This document shows positions 7,630 to 16,968 of a stretch of 59,662 nucleotides of DNA, in pieces. The notes beneath the pieces were generated by a model. The model searched no databases. It saw nothing but the letters and a program-made list of their open reading frames with translations, and was not told the DNA's origin. This DNA is from Lachnospiraceae bacterium (GTDB taxonomy: Bacteria; Bacillota; Clostridia; Lachnospirales; Lachnospiraceae), in NCBI GenBank assembly GCA_014804645.1, contig JAAUZI010000012.1, positions 5,556 to 65,217 of the forward strand, in the 5' to 3' direction. Numbering within the stretch: the first letter of the stretch is position 1; every line of letters begins with the position of its first letter. Position numbers and translations under genes: made by a program.

Positions 7630-9831
7630 CTATGTCCCCATGTAGAGCTCCCCGTATAGCTCATTGCTGATTCCCACACGGCCGATTCTTCGGTACTCAA
7701 AGTCTATGGCCTCAATGATATCCCGGTTGCTGATTTTCCTGTGTTCCGCCGCCGCTCTGTAAGCCGCCGCCAGAGCCGCAGACTTAATGTTGCTTCCCGT
7801 CAGCTCCGCTATCCTGGCGTAAATGCCGAAATCAATATCCTCTTCCAGAGGCGCCTCCTCTGGAAATACTTTCTGCCAAAGCCGCAGCCTGGTCTCTTCT
7901 CCCGGCTGCTCCACCGGAATCATAAAGGTCATACGGCGTTTAAAGGCACTATCAAAATTCTGCATGACATTCGTCGCAAGAACGGATACTCCCGAGTACT
8001 CTTCAATCTTCTGCAAAAGATAGGCAGTCTCCGCATTGGCATATTTATCATTAGAACTTGTGACGTCCGTTCTCTTGGTAAACAGGGCGTCTGCCTCATC
8101 AAAAAACAGGACCGCATTGGAAAACTTCGCCGCCTCAAACACTGCTCCCAGATTTTTCTCTGTCTCTCCGATATATTTGCTACCGATCTGGGACAGGTCG
8201 ATACGATAAATATCCAGTCCCAGCGCCCGCGCCAGGACCTGGGCCGCCATGGTCTTTCCTGTTCCGGGTGGTCCGTAAAGCACAACGGAAGTACCATTCC
8301 CATAGGGCAGCTTCCTGCCAAATCCATAGCTGTCATTCACAATGCTGCGATAGCGGATACGGTCGCATGCCGCCTCTAAAAGCTTTTTACTGTTTTCAGG
8401 CAGCTCAAGATCCTCCCATGTGAACGGGCTTTCCAGACGGGTGGCATACTCTCCGAATTCCGCGCAGCATTTCATCCTGATCTGCCTCTCCAAAAGCTCT
8501 TCCGATACCCAAAAGCCCTGGGGATCGATCTCCGCGTCCAGCAGGGCGCAGGACAGCACCTGGCTGATTCTTCCCGGCGTCATATGGTATCTGGATACAA
8601 GCTGGTCCAGATCCACATCCTCCTTAAACCGTATCCCATACACTTCTGCAAAATACTGCCAGAATTTTCTCTGCACCGCCATGCCCGGCTGTTTCAGGGT
8701 GATGGTATACCAGCTGCCCTGCGTGGACAGCTTTCCCGGTCTCTGTCCCTCTGTCCCGATAAAAATCAGATTTACATAATCCTGAAGAAATCCCAGTATC
8801 CTCTGGATCCGCGGAAGAATCTCCCGCTCGAGGGGCATTCCGTCCAGATACAGCAGACTTTTTTCATAAATGCATTTTAATACAACATCCTTCAGCGCCG
8901 GATAGACCGCTCCGTCATCCTGCGCCAGGAGACGGCGCATATCCACGCACAACACGTCCAGCCCGGCTATGGAACCAAGCGACTCCATCAGGAACTTCTT
9001 ACCTGTACCTTCCATGGCGCAGAGATGGACGATCCCTCCGCTCTGCCTGCCCGACATAGTGGAAAATACCTGCAAAAGTTCCTCAAGCTGTTCTGTATTG
9101 CACAGGATCTCTTCCATCTCCGCTTTATATTCCAGCACTTTTATATAGGGCGACAGCATTCCCAGCTGCATGGGGGCCCCTGCCAAAATCTGAATTACCC
9201 GCCGGTTCAAGGACAGCGGCCGCGACAGACGGGACATATTGGCGGCCTCTCTCCCCGGCTCCAGAAGGAAACGATATAAAAAGCTGTCTTCATCCCACAG
9301 CTGTTCCCGAATCTCCTCTTCCTCCAGAAACAGACAGCACAGATCGCACACCAGCCCCAGAGTAGGCTTAGCCACAGGCTGCGTCTCCTCCTGCAGGACT
9401 CCAAACACCCTTTCATACTTCCTGCTTAAATCGACTGCCGCCGCCATGAGAAAAGCCAGTATCTCCCCATAGGACAGCATGCCGCCCTCAAAAAATCCCG
9501 CAAACGGCAGAGAACCCTCCGAGCTTTCCTGACTCTGTTCTTTTGACAAAAGCAGCTCAAACACCTGCCGAAACTGCGCCTTGCCCGCAAACTCCGCCCT
9601 CCCATGAGGCTCCAGCGCCTTCATAAGCTCCCTGTCGCTTAACATACCGCCGACTCTCATTGCCGCCTCATCTCTGTCCTGCTCTTTCAGAAACAGGGTC
9701 GTGGCACACAGCATGTCCAGAAACCTCTGCCACTGCTGCCACTCCTCCTGCCGGTCCCTAAAAGGCTCTTTCGTACACTCTCCGAAATATGCTTTCACAA
9801 TTCCTTCTATATCCCAGCTTGATTCTGCCAT
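7630..9831 (-). CDS. AAA ATPase 2 of the CIS cluster (Afp15/Pvc15-like)
   Basis: The 733-aa protein has an N-terminal helical region, a middle segment with a degenerate nucleotide-binding loop (MEGTGKKF, near 272), and a C-terminal classical AAA+ module: Walker A YGPPGTGKT (near 524), Walker B AVLFFDEADALF (near 577), and sensor/arginine-finger region TNVMQNFDSAFKRRM. CIS clusters nearly always encode one such ATPase (Afp15/Pvc15), which is thought to help assembly or cargo loading; here there are two. The start at 9831 (MAESSWDIEG) is preferred over 9864 because GGGAG lies seven bases upstream. It begins the second ATPase-GNAT-cargo cassette and follows the ADP-ribosyltransferase gene by about 60 bases. 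Confidence 0.88.
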   Translation of the reverse strand: MAESSWDIEGIVKAYFGECTKEPFRDRQEEWQQWQRFLDMLCATTLFLKEQDRDEAAMRVGGMLSDRELMKALEPHGRAEFAGKAQFRQVFELLLSKEQSQESSEGSLPFAGFFEGGMLSYGEILAFLMAAAVDLSRKYERVFGVLQEETQPVAKPTLGLVCDLCCLFLEEEEIREQLWDEDSFLYRFLLEPGREAANMSRLSRPLSLNRRVIQILAGAPMQLGMLSPYIKVLEYKAEMEEILCNTEQLEELLQVFSTMSGRQSGGIVHLCAMEGTGKKFLMESLGSIAGLDVLCVDMRRLLAQDDGAVYPALKDVVLKCIYEKSLLYLDGMPLEREILPRIQRILGFLQDYVNLIFIGTEGQRPGKLSTQGSWYTITLKQPGMAVQRKFWQYFAEVYGIRFKEDVDLDQLVSRYHMTPGRISQVLSCALLDAEIDPQGFWVSEELLERQIRMKCCAEFGEYATRLESPFTWEDLELPENSKKLLEAACDRIRYRSIVNDSYGFGRKLPYGNGTSVVLYGPPGTGKTMAAQVLARALGLDIYRIDLSQIGSKYIGETEKNLGAVFEAAKFSNAVLFFDEADALFTKRTDVTSSNDKYANAETAYLLQKIEEYSGVSVLATNVMQNFDSAFKRRMTFMIPVEQPGEETRLRLWQKVFPEEAPLEEDIDFGIYARIAELTGSNIKSAALAAAYRAAAEHRKISNRDIIEAIDFEYRRIGRVGISNELYGELYMGT

Positions 9832-9890
9832 ATCCGTACTCCCGCATATCACGGGCCTGCCCATGATACCATTTCTATGCTATTTCTATT

Positions 9891-12656
9891 CTATTTCTTT
9901 GCTTTTCCTTTTTTATTTGTTTTTGCCTGTTTGCTCCGTTCCAGCACCCGTTGACGGTATTCCTCTCTGATTTCCCGCCGCATGGCGGCAACCCTTCCCT
10001 TCTCCTCTCTTTTTGCAGAGCCGGGGCCTCTTACTTCCTCCAGAAGCACCACATTACCGTATAGAGGGAATTTGTTATTCTCCGGGGCCGCTTGCCTGGA
10101 GTTGTCACCGTCTTCCCAATGGATTCCGTCGCTATAGGCGACTGCCTTGCGCAGAGATCTCACGATTTTAAATTCCGTATTGGCAGGTATAAGAACCTCT
10201 CCCTCGCCCTGAACCTTGGACACTCCTGAAATATCCACAGCACCCTTTCCCTTCATGGAATATTCGATAAGAACCGAATTGTCCTCCCCCTCTCTATTAC
10301 AGCTCTTTCGGTAATATTCCGCTGCTTTGTCAATATTCTTCGAGCTGCTCATCAGGGAATTGATCTTAATGACAGAACCTTCGGAAGAACGGAGTTGTCC
10401 GCTTAACTTGCCGCCTCGGAACGTGTGTTCCTTGAAGGCGCTTTTTCCCTCCACATTGCTGCCGTCATCTTTCCCGGCCCCTATCTCCTCATTCTGTCCC
10501 CGCTCCTCCAATGCGTCCTGCGCCATTCTGGAAGATATCCTGACCATGTTGTAAATGGAATCCGCTATCTCTTTATCCGCCATCTCTTTACTGGAGGAAT
10601 GCTCGTAGGAACCAAAACCAGTAGCTGCATACTGATCTACACGTTCATCTTGAAGAGCTCTTCTGCCAAGACCGCCCCAGTATTTCTGTCCTCTGGTCAT
10701 AGCCAGAAATGCACCTGTGGTATAAATATTCAGGGCAATGTCCTGTGCCTGCGCATTATTGGCATCCGCTCCTATATCGCGCATGACTCCTTGTCTGGAT
10801 CTTCCATACAGAGTAAAATTGGTGTCGTCCGTCTCTTCATAGCCTCTCCGCGAAAGTTTTTCCTGACGCGTTTCTACCAGAGAATTTACATAATTCTTCT
10901 GATGTACATAGATTTCCAAGTCATTCTGGAGCTGCCCCTCTTCTCCCTTTGCCCGCAGGTATTCATCTGTCTTGGACCTGATCTTCCCCCTCAGTCCTGC
11001 CATTTCTTTTTCCTCTCCTGACAGCAGCGTTTCCAGTATCGACCCGTTCAAAATCTCTTCAAAATCCATTTCCTTATATCGATCTCCATCCTTTTCCAGC
11101 AATGTTCCTGCCTTTATCATCTTATCGATCAGCGGCAAAATTATTTTTTTAATCGCAGCAGACTTTTGTATGAGTTGGTCATTTTTATCTTTCTTAGCTT
11201 TCATTACATTTATTGCTTCCGTCAGCTCAGTCAAATGCTTGCTCAAATAGTCTCTTTCGTCTACCGTATCTGCCACCTTCCTTCCCAGCAAGGCGTTTCT
11301 CCTGATGGCTCCAGCTTTTCTCTTATCCCGCAGTTCATTTAACATCAGCTTGTAGACAATCTCATGGGGGAACTGCTGCTGCGGCGCAAACTCCTGACGC
11401 AGCACATCCACCGGAATCGGGTCCACGGTCATATACATGGTAGCAGGTTCCGATAAATCTTCACCCCCGGTAATTCCCGCATTTTGGGAACCTGTCATGA
11501 TCTCATACAGAGAGTGGTCCTTGCTGGTTACCATCCAGGCGATCAGCGCAAGCCGAAAGTACAGCAACTCTTTCAGGGAAGCGCCCATCAGCTTATAGGC
11601 TCCCAGCATCCGCAGAGTGGTTCCGGAGGGTCCCGCCGTCTGCAGCATTCCCTGTGCGTTGATCCGCTTTCTCATTTTATACCAGGCTCTCCCTTCCTGC
11701 CACTGAAGCTCTGTGCCTCTCAGCCCATTGACTGCCTCCCGTCCGGACAATTCCAAGCCCAGGCGGTTGTAATGCTCTTCTCCCAGACGGTTCTTTTGTC
11801 TTTCCTCTTCGCTCCTTTTCTTTCTGGTGAATTTACTGGATATGGCTGCGATATATCCCCGGTGTAATCCCCGGAGAAACCGTGTCAGCCTGTTTCCCCT
11901 GCCCAACCGCTTGTCAGAAGCATTCTTTAAGTCTCTGGCAAAGGAAAAGGTTTCAAACACATCTGTCTTGCTTTTCCTGTGGCTCAGTTCTTCCAGCAGA
12001 TCCATTCGAACACCCTGAAGCTCAGGGATTCTTTCCCGCTCTTCTTCCGTGATATACGCCATCAAGTTCTTCAGAGAACGGCTTGCGGCAATATGTTCTT
12101 TGTCCTTTCCTCCGTTTATAAACGTACCATTGTACAACAGGGTCATCCGTTCGCGTAAATTCCCGTCGCCATTGATTACCGCATTCAGATTTTTTTCGTC
12201 TATCTCCCGGGCGGCCTGACGCACCTCTTCGCTGGCGCCCTGATACATATCGCTGTAATTGCCGATCTGTCCGGCTCCCCCTGAGCTGTCTCCCTTGGGA
12301 AGTAATGCCTCCAATAGGGTATCCGTGATCTCCACCCTATCATTCCCGCCGTCTGCGGGCCGCGCGACTGCCGCCTGCTCCGCCGCAGGTTCCCCGACTA
12401 TCTCAGCAGCCGCCTGCTGCGTCGCTGCCGCATCCTGAGCGGTCTGTTCATCAAGATTCGAGGCCTGTCCCTGATCATCATAATAGGCATTGAGCATTCT
12501 GCTTAATTTTGTCAGAGCTGTCTTGGCCGCCTCCTGCACATAGGAAGTCTTGTACAGTTTCGCCGCAAACTCTTCCTCATACTTGTCCGCTGTCTGTTCC
12601 CAGTCCTTGTGTTTGTATATTTCCTCATACGCTTTCCCGTTAAAACTTGCCCCCAT
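9891..12656 (-). CDS. Large CIS cargo candidate with C-terminal ADP-ribosyltransferase domain
   Basis: The 921-aa protein has no signal peptide. Residues 1-740 are mostly helical with coiled-coil stretches. Residues about 745-880 carry the three hallmarks of the R-S-E ADP-ribosyltransferase class: Arg747 in HTFRGGKL, a Ser triplet in NSLMSSSKN (770-772) followed by the helix with DKAAEYY, and the ExE motif in QGEGEVLIPANTEFKIV (Glu818, Glu820). The stretch DISGVS before it matches the usual pre-ExE strand. R-S-E enzymes move ADP-ribose from NAD to a target side chain, often arginine, and are frequent toxin domains. The tail is Lys/Arg-rich. The start at 12656 (MGASFNGK) has AGGAGG just upstream and lies inside the end of the 1132-aa gene. 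Injected-toxin status is inferred from position after ATPase 1. Confidence 0.8.
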   Translation of the reverse strand: MGASFNGKAYEEIYKHKDWEQTADKYEEEFAAKLYKTSYVQEAAKTALTKLSRMLNAYYDDQGQASNLDEQTAQDAAATQQAAAEIVGEPAAEQAAVARPADGGNDRVEITDTLLEALLPKGDSSGGAGQIGNYSDMYQGASEEVRQAAREIDEKNLNAVINGDGNLRERMTLLYNGTFINGGKDKEHIAASRSLKNLMAYITEEERERIPELQGVRMDLLEELSHRKSKTDVFETFSFARDLKNASDKRLGRGNRLTRFLRGLHRGYIAAISSKFTRKKRSEEERQKNRLGEEHYNRLGLELSGREAVNGLRGTELQWQEGRAWYKMRKRINAQGMLQTAGPSGTTLRMLGAYKLMGASLKELLYFRLALIAWMVTSKDHSLYEIMTGSQNAGITGGEDLSEPATMYMTVDPIPVDVLRQEFAPQQQFPHEIVYKLMLNELRDKRKAGAIRRNALLGRKVADTVDERDYLSKHLTELTEAINVMKAKKDKNDQLIQKSAAIKKIILPLIDKMIKAGTLLEKDGDRYKEMDFEEILNGSILETLLSGEEKEMAGLRGKIRSKTDEYLRAKGEEGQLQNDLEIYVHQKNYVNSLVETRQEKLSRRGYEETDDTNFTLYGRSRQGVMRDIGADANNAQAQDIALNIYTTGAFLAMTRGQKYWGGLGRRALQDERVDQYAATGFGSYEHSSSKEMADKEIADSIYNMVRISSRMAQDALEERGQNEEIGAGKDDGSNVEGKSAFKEHTFRGGKLSGQLRSSEGSVIKINSLMSSSKNIDKAAEYYRKSCNREGEDNSVLIEYSMKGKGAVDISGVSKVQGEGEVLIPANTEFKIVRSLRKAVAYSDGIHWEDGDNSRQAAPENNKFPLYGNVVLLEEVRGPGSAKREEKGRVAAMRREIREEYRQRVLERSKQAKTNKKGKAKK

Positions 12657-15600
12657 GACTCCCTCCTGCTTCATTTTTGCGGTCGGCTGCCTTCTCGGCC
12701 AGCTCCCGCAGGACAGTTAACTTATGCTCATATTCACTCCCCCGCTCCCCTATCAACTCATCCTTCATGGTCCGCTCAGGTTGGTCGGGATGCTTATGGG
12801 TCAGACACTTGTCCACGTCCAGGCTGGCATTATACAGTTCCAGGATATCTCCATTACTCATGGTTTGCAGTTCTTCCACATTGAGATCCAACAGCTTTTG
12901 GACCTCGGGTTTCAAAAGACTGCGGACATGCTGATAAAACTCGGCGGCTGGCAGTCTTTCGGGGTCCACCGTACCTATCCGGCCGACACGCTCCTCGATG
13001 GCCACTGCCGATTTGAGCATATCTCTCATTGAACGATATGCTCCCACCTTCTCCTGATACTCGGAAACAATCATTTCTACTTGAGAGGAATATATATCAA
13101 TATCCTCCTGCTCACCGTAACTGCAGGTAGACTCCATTACCCCCTTCGTGCCGCACACCGTTCCAAGGGAAGTGCCAAAAAGAGGGGCCATTTCCAGAGC
13201 CTGCCCCAGGGCGTTCCACTTCACAGGAGACAGCTCGCGGAAAAAGAACCGGTTGTTTTCATCATTTATTTGATTATCCAATAATACCAGGCGTTGTGCT
13301 ATATCTTTAAGGCCAGCCGCATTGTTTTGCAGGCTGTTATCAGAGAACATATCCTTCTCCAGATCGAAACTTAACACTTCTTCCACTATACGCTGCAGAT
13401 AGGGGCGGCGGCGTTCATAGTCCGTGGAACAGAAAGCATCATATAATTCTTCGTCCTCCCGCTGATATTTCTCGTCATCAGCGGTGGCCGGCTTGCCTGT
13501 TTCGTCGGTTCGAAAACCGTGGGTATAGGCATCCACCATCCGCGGATCCACCCCTGACTGATTGGTATGGGATTTAAAATAGCTTTTCCGGCTGTTAGCA
13601 TGCTGTTGATAGTAATCCTCCATTTGATGCTTTATATCATCGGTAATAGGTTCTCTGACCTTTTGGGACCAGTCCAGAGGATGTTGGAAACTGTTATCCC
13701 TCATCAGGGCCTCTCTGGCATCCCGGAGTTTTTCGAGATCCCTGAACCTATCTAGCTCAATGAGTTGCGTGAACATCTCCATCTCCTCGAGAGTTCTGGG
13801 CTGCTCGATCTTATCACGTTTCAAGCGCTCCTTGATTTTCTCGAGCTCCTCGATCTTATCACGTTTCTGGGGATCCTCGAAATCCTTGAATATCTCGCCG
13901 AACTTTACTTTGAACATCTCGTCGGATACCTCTTCAGCGGTTATAAGCCCACTGCCAATAAAGGATACAATGTCAAAAACATGAAAGGCGCAAGTGTTGT
14001 AGTACCGAATCCGGTTGTCGAGGCGCTCATCGTCCGGGTTGTTCTCACGTATAAAACCCGGAAAACGTTTAGTCATATGGAGATCCACCTGTATATTGGC
14101 AAAGTCTTTCGCAATATCTACAAAGTGTTCCATAACGTCCTTAATGGTCAGCTGCTCAATGCTGTTCCCATATTTTCTCTCCAGCATTTCATATTGGGCG
14201 GCCATAACGTCCCTTAAGGTGTCCAGACCGGCATTGTTCTTTTCTATCGCTGGTTTCCGCTCCTCTTCAGATGAGACGGGGGTCAGCCCCGCTCCGGCTC
14301 CCAGGTTGAGCAGCATCTGTTTAAACTGCTCCGGAGTAAGGCGGGTATGAGTGGCTTCTAAATGCAAAAAACTTCCGAGACTGCGGAACAGGGGTTCCCC
14401 AATGGTCTTTGGCATGTCCAACCTGATACGTTCCTCCTCGTCCAGAGAGAAGTAATGGTTTTGTCTCAGCCGTTTCTCGGCTTCAGCCAACTCCCCTGTG
14501 CCTGCGTAAAATTCCTTTGCAACATCATCAAATGTTGGGGCATTGATGATGAGCTCCTGGAGATTATGCTCTTTACCAAAATACTCAAAAAATTTCTGAC
14601 ACTCCTCAGTCCCCGGCGTCATCCGCTTTTGATAGAGTGCGGAGGCAGCCTCCATCGTCCGTTCTCCCTGTTTCTTAAAGCCCGCCGCCCTCTCGGCCAG
14701 CCCCCGCAGGAGCGCTGATTTATATTCGTATTCAAGTTTCCGCTGCCCTATCAAGTCCTCCCGCAGGGTCAGCTTACTCCGCGGGTTAAATTGGTCAGGA
14801 CGCTTGATGGGCAGGCACCTTTCCACCTTCAGGCTGGCAGCATACAGTTTATCCAGTTCTTCTCTCCTCTTTTGGAGGTCTTCATCGCTCAATGCGCTCA
14901 GGTTCTCCACATTGCAGTCCAATATCTTTTTGACATCGTTTTCTAAAGCACTGCGGACTTGGTGATAAATCCCGGAGGGCTGCTGATAAATCTCGGGAGA
15001 CTGCTGATTGGCCCCCTCCTGTTTGAGAGATTTTTTCAAACTCTGATATTCTTCCGGTTTCCCCTTATACAGGCCTGCAAAAAACTCTGCCTGTCTGGAA
15101 TATTTATCAATGACCGCCTTTTCACTTATATAGGGGACTTCCCTGTCATCCGGTTCAACCCCTCGCTTTTGGCATTCCGCCTTAAAGAGAGAGGCCATGG
15201 GAGCGGCAATATCCAGAGCCTTCTTCAAGGCTTCCTTTTTCACAGGACACAGCGGAGTATCAAAAAAGAACGCATTATTTTTGTCCTTCATGACATTTTC
15301 CATGTATACTATGCGATCCGCCATGGATTTCAAAGCGGCCGCATTGCTGCGCAGATTTTTATCAGAGAACATATCCTTCTTCAGATTAAAATTTAACACA
15401 TCTTCCACCATCTGCTGCAGATAGGGGACTCGGCGTTCATAGTCCGTGGAACAGAAAGCATCATAAAACGCTTCGCCTTCCCGTTGGTACTCCTCATCAG
15501 CAGATACGACTGCCTCGTTGGTTCGGAAAGCGTGGGAAAATATCTGCAGCATCCGTTTGTCCACCCCTGACCGGTTCTTTGACATGTCGTATTTGGGATT

Positions 15601-16038
15601 CCCGTTCTCATCGTAGCCTGTGAAAGGAAAATAACTGGCAAAGAGGGCTTTCTGCCGTGTATGATAATCCTCCAATTGATGTTTTATATCATAAGTAACG
15701 ATATCCCCCACAGGACATTGTTCGCGCGCCTCCGCTGCATGGCGTTTCTCTTCCTCCCTTACACGGCGTTTCTCTGCCCTCCGCGTTTTATAGGTCTTCC
15801 TGGCAGGAGCCATCTGCTGGACCGGTTCACCGGGGGCGGCGGCGCTGGCATGGACAGTGCTAAGTCCCGTCTGGAATTGCAGCTGTGACAACTGCTCAGC
15901 CTGCCGTTTTGCCTCCTCTGATCCCTCGCTGACGTCGGAGATTTGGACAGGGGCACGGTACAACGGTTCGTCCCGTTTAAGCTCCTCCGAAACCTTCATG
16001 GACTCCTGCTGAATTACCTGTTTATTTGTCAAACACAT
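12640..16038 (-). CDS. 1132-aa repeat-containing cargo candidate
   Basis: This soluble, helix-rich protein is not from a family I recognise. It contains an internal duplication: residues about 113-455 and 797-1122 align from end to end (TYDIKHQLEDYH against TDDIKHQMEDYY; FYDAFCSTDYERRVPYLQ against LYDAFCSTDYERRRPYLQ; KDMFSD in both; endings YEYKSALLRGLAERAA and YEHKLTVLRELAEKAA). The middle (about 460-790) is unique, with a charged KRDKIE tandem repeat near 725-745. The first 100 residues are low-complexity and basic, possibly a flexible leader. AAGGAGGAG precedes the ATG at 16038. It directly precedes the ADP-ribosyltransferase gene and overlaps it by 17 bases, so the two may be co-delivered or the repeat protein may be a chaperone or adaptor. 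No catalytic motif is visible. Confidence 0.6.
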   Translation of the reverse strand: MCLTNKQVIQQESMKVSEELKRDEPLYRAPVQISDVSEGSEEAKRQAEQLSQLQFQTGLSTVHASAAAPGEPVQQMAPARKTYKTRRAEKRRVREEEKRHAAEAREQCPVGDIVTYDIKHQLEDYHTRQKALFASYFPFTGYDENGNPKYDMSKNRSGVDKRMLQIFSHAFRTNEAVVSADEEYQREGEAFYDAFCSTDYERRVPYLQQMVEDVLNFNLKKDMFSDKNLRSNAAALKSMADRIVYMENVMKDKNNAFFFDTPLCPVKKEALKKALDIAAPMASLFKAECQKRGVEPDDREVPYISEKAVIDKYSRQAEFFAGLYKGKPEEYQSLKKSLKQEGANQQSPEIYQQPSGIYHQVRSALENDVKKILDCNVENLSALSDEDLQKRREELDKLYAASLKVERCLPIKRPDQFNPRSKLTLREDLIGQRKLEYEYKSALLRGLAERAAGFKKQGERTMEAASALYQKRMTPGTEECQKFFEYFGKEHNLQELIINAPTFDDVAKEFYAGTGELAEAEKRLRQNHYFSLDEEERIRLDMPKTIGEPLFRSLGSFLHLEATHTRLTPEQFKQMLLNLGAGAGLTPVSSEEERKPAIEKNNAGLDTLRDVMAAQYEMLERKYGNSIEQLTIKDVMEHFVDIAKDFANIQVDLHMTKRFPGFIRENNPDDERLDNRIRYYNTCAFHVFDIVSFIGSGLITAEEVSDEMFKVKFGEIFKDFEDPQKRDKIEELEKIKERLKRDKIEQPRTLEEMEMFTQLIELDRFRDLEKLRDAREALMRDNSFQHPLDWSQKVREPITDDIKHQMEDYYQQHANSRKSYFKSHTNQSGVDPRMVDAYTHGFRTDETGKPATADDEKYQREDEELYDAFCSTDYERRRPYLQRIVEEVLSFDLEKDMFSDNSLQNNAAGLKDIAQRLVLLDNQINDENNRFFFRELSPVKWNALGQALEMAPLFGTSLGTVCGTKGVMESTCSYGEQEDIDIYSSQVEMIVSEYQEKVGAYRSMRDMLKSAVAIEERVGRIGTVDPERLPAAEFYQHVRSLLKPEVQKLLDLNVEELQTMSNGDILELYNASLDVDKCLTHKHPDQPERTMKDELIGERGSEYEHKLTVLRELAEKAADRKNEAGGSHGGKF
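12673..13650 (-). repeat. Second copy of the internal 330-residue module in the 1132-aa protein
   Basis: The encoded residues (about 797-1122) align with residues 113-455 of the same protein over their whole length, with identity clustered in blocks such as AFCSTDYERR. Copy 2 lacks an insertion present in copy 1 (residues 140-152). The similarity is seen in protein; at DNA level the copies have diverged, so the duplication is old. Confidence 0.85.
14674..15702 (-). repeat. First copy of the internal 330-residue module in the 1132-aa protein
   Basis: This region encodes residues about 113-455, the partner of the module at 12.67-13.65 kb. Shared landmarks in the same order are DIKHQ-EDY, SGVD-RM, FRT, FCSTDYERR-PYLQ, KDMFSD, FFF, SPVK or CPVK, and a final E-E-K/H-LLR/VLR-LAE helix. 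Confidence 0.85.
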
Positions 16039-16093
16039 GGTTGGCTCCTCCTTTTTCCGTTGAAGTACAGAATAACAGCCTTTATCGGCTCAA

Positions 16094-16924
16094 TTACAAA
16101 TCGCAATAGTATGTAAAAGAAATCGGGTCGGCCTCGGGGAGCATGGCGCAAAGCAGCTTGGCGGAGGCGGCATTGACTGCCTGTACCGTCAGCAGCGTTT
16201 CAGGGGGATAACTCCTGCGCGCCGCCGCATAGGCGGCCAAAAGCATCGGAGCCATGTCCTGAGGGCGTCCGCTCTGTACCCAGGCCAGCTCCAGCAGACC
16301 GGGCTGTCGGCCGAGAACGGCGGCAAAGGATCGAACGCTATTGTCCTCGACTACCGCCATGCTCACTGCCGCGTCCAGCGAAGAATCCGTCAGCGGAACC
16401 GGAAGATAGGCCTCCTCTCTGACGCGGGCTGCCTGATATACCTCTCTGAGCATAGTAGGAGATACCTGCGCAAAGGGCCGGACATTGGCTGGAATTTTCT
16501 GTTCCCTGGCAAAAAAAGAATTATTTTCAAGGCTGCCCAATGTCACACCATAGATGGTCTCCCCATAATCCGGCCGACATAAAAAGCCCATCGCTGTCAG
16601 GAACGGAGCGAGCGCCTGATGCTCCGGCAGCGTCACGGTATAACTGATCTCCAGGCTGTGGCAATGCTCTTTCAAGAGATTGCGCAGGGCCTCTATCAGC
16701 ATGGTTCCGCCGCCGCGGCGGCGATAGTCAGGGGCTACATAAAAGGAGGTTACGGTAAAGACGTCTCCCTGCAGTTCTCCTGTCGCCGCCCCGCAGGCCA
16801 CATCGTCCTCAGTCAGGCCGAGCGCCAGCAGAGGTTTTCTCTGTTTTAGGGCCTCCGCTGCCTCCGGCAGCAGCAGCGTCTGAAATATCCCGCTCATCTC
16901 GCGGTCGATCCATCCGATTTCCAT
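16094..16924 (-). CDS. GNAT-like acetyltransferase, copy 1 (cassette 1)
   Basis: The 276-aa protein has a GNAT fold in its N-terminal half: TSFYVAPDYRRRGGGTMLIE (about 80-100) is the acetyl-CoA pyrophosphate loop, with RRRGGGT closer to the consensus than in copy 2. A second GNAT-like half follows (about 150-275) without a clear loop. The ATG at 16924 has AAGGAG ten bases upstream; an alternative ATG lies at 16945. It sits between AAA ATPase 1 and the 1132-aa cargo candidate, mirroring the order in cassette 2. The two GNAT proteins share layout and length more than sequence. Substrate unknown. Confidence 0.72.
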   Translation of the reverse strand: MEIGWIDREMSGIFQTLLLPEAAEALKQRKPLLALGLTEDDVACGAATGELQGDVFTVTSFYVAPDYRRRGGGTMLIEALRNLLKEHCHSLEISYTVTLPEHQALAPFLTAMGFLCRPDYGETIYGVTLGSLENNSFFAREQKIPANVRPFAQVSPTMLREVYQAARVREEAYLPVPLTDSSLDAAVSMAVVEDNSVRSFAAVLGRQPGLLELAWVQSGRPQDMAPMLLAAYAAARRSYPPETLLTVQAVNAASAKLLCAMLPEADPISFTYYCDL

Positions 16925-16968
16925 AAATATATCGCTCCTTTCCATGATCCATTCGCTCCGCCATCCGC

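Noticed and set aside
13804..13867. The 19-bp repeat pair as a CRISPR or regulatory repeat
   Set aside because: Only two copies, in frame within a coding region and encoding KRDKIE helices; simply a coding repeat.
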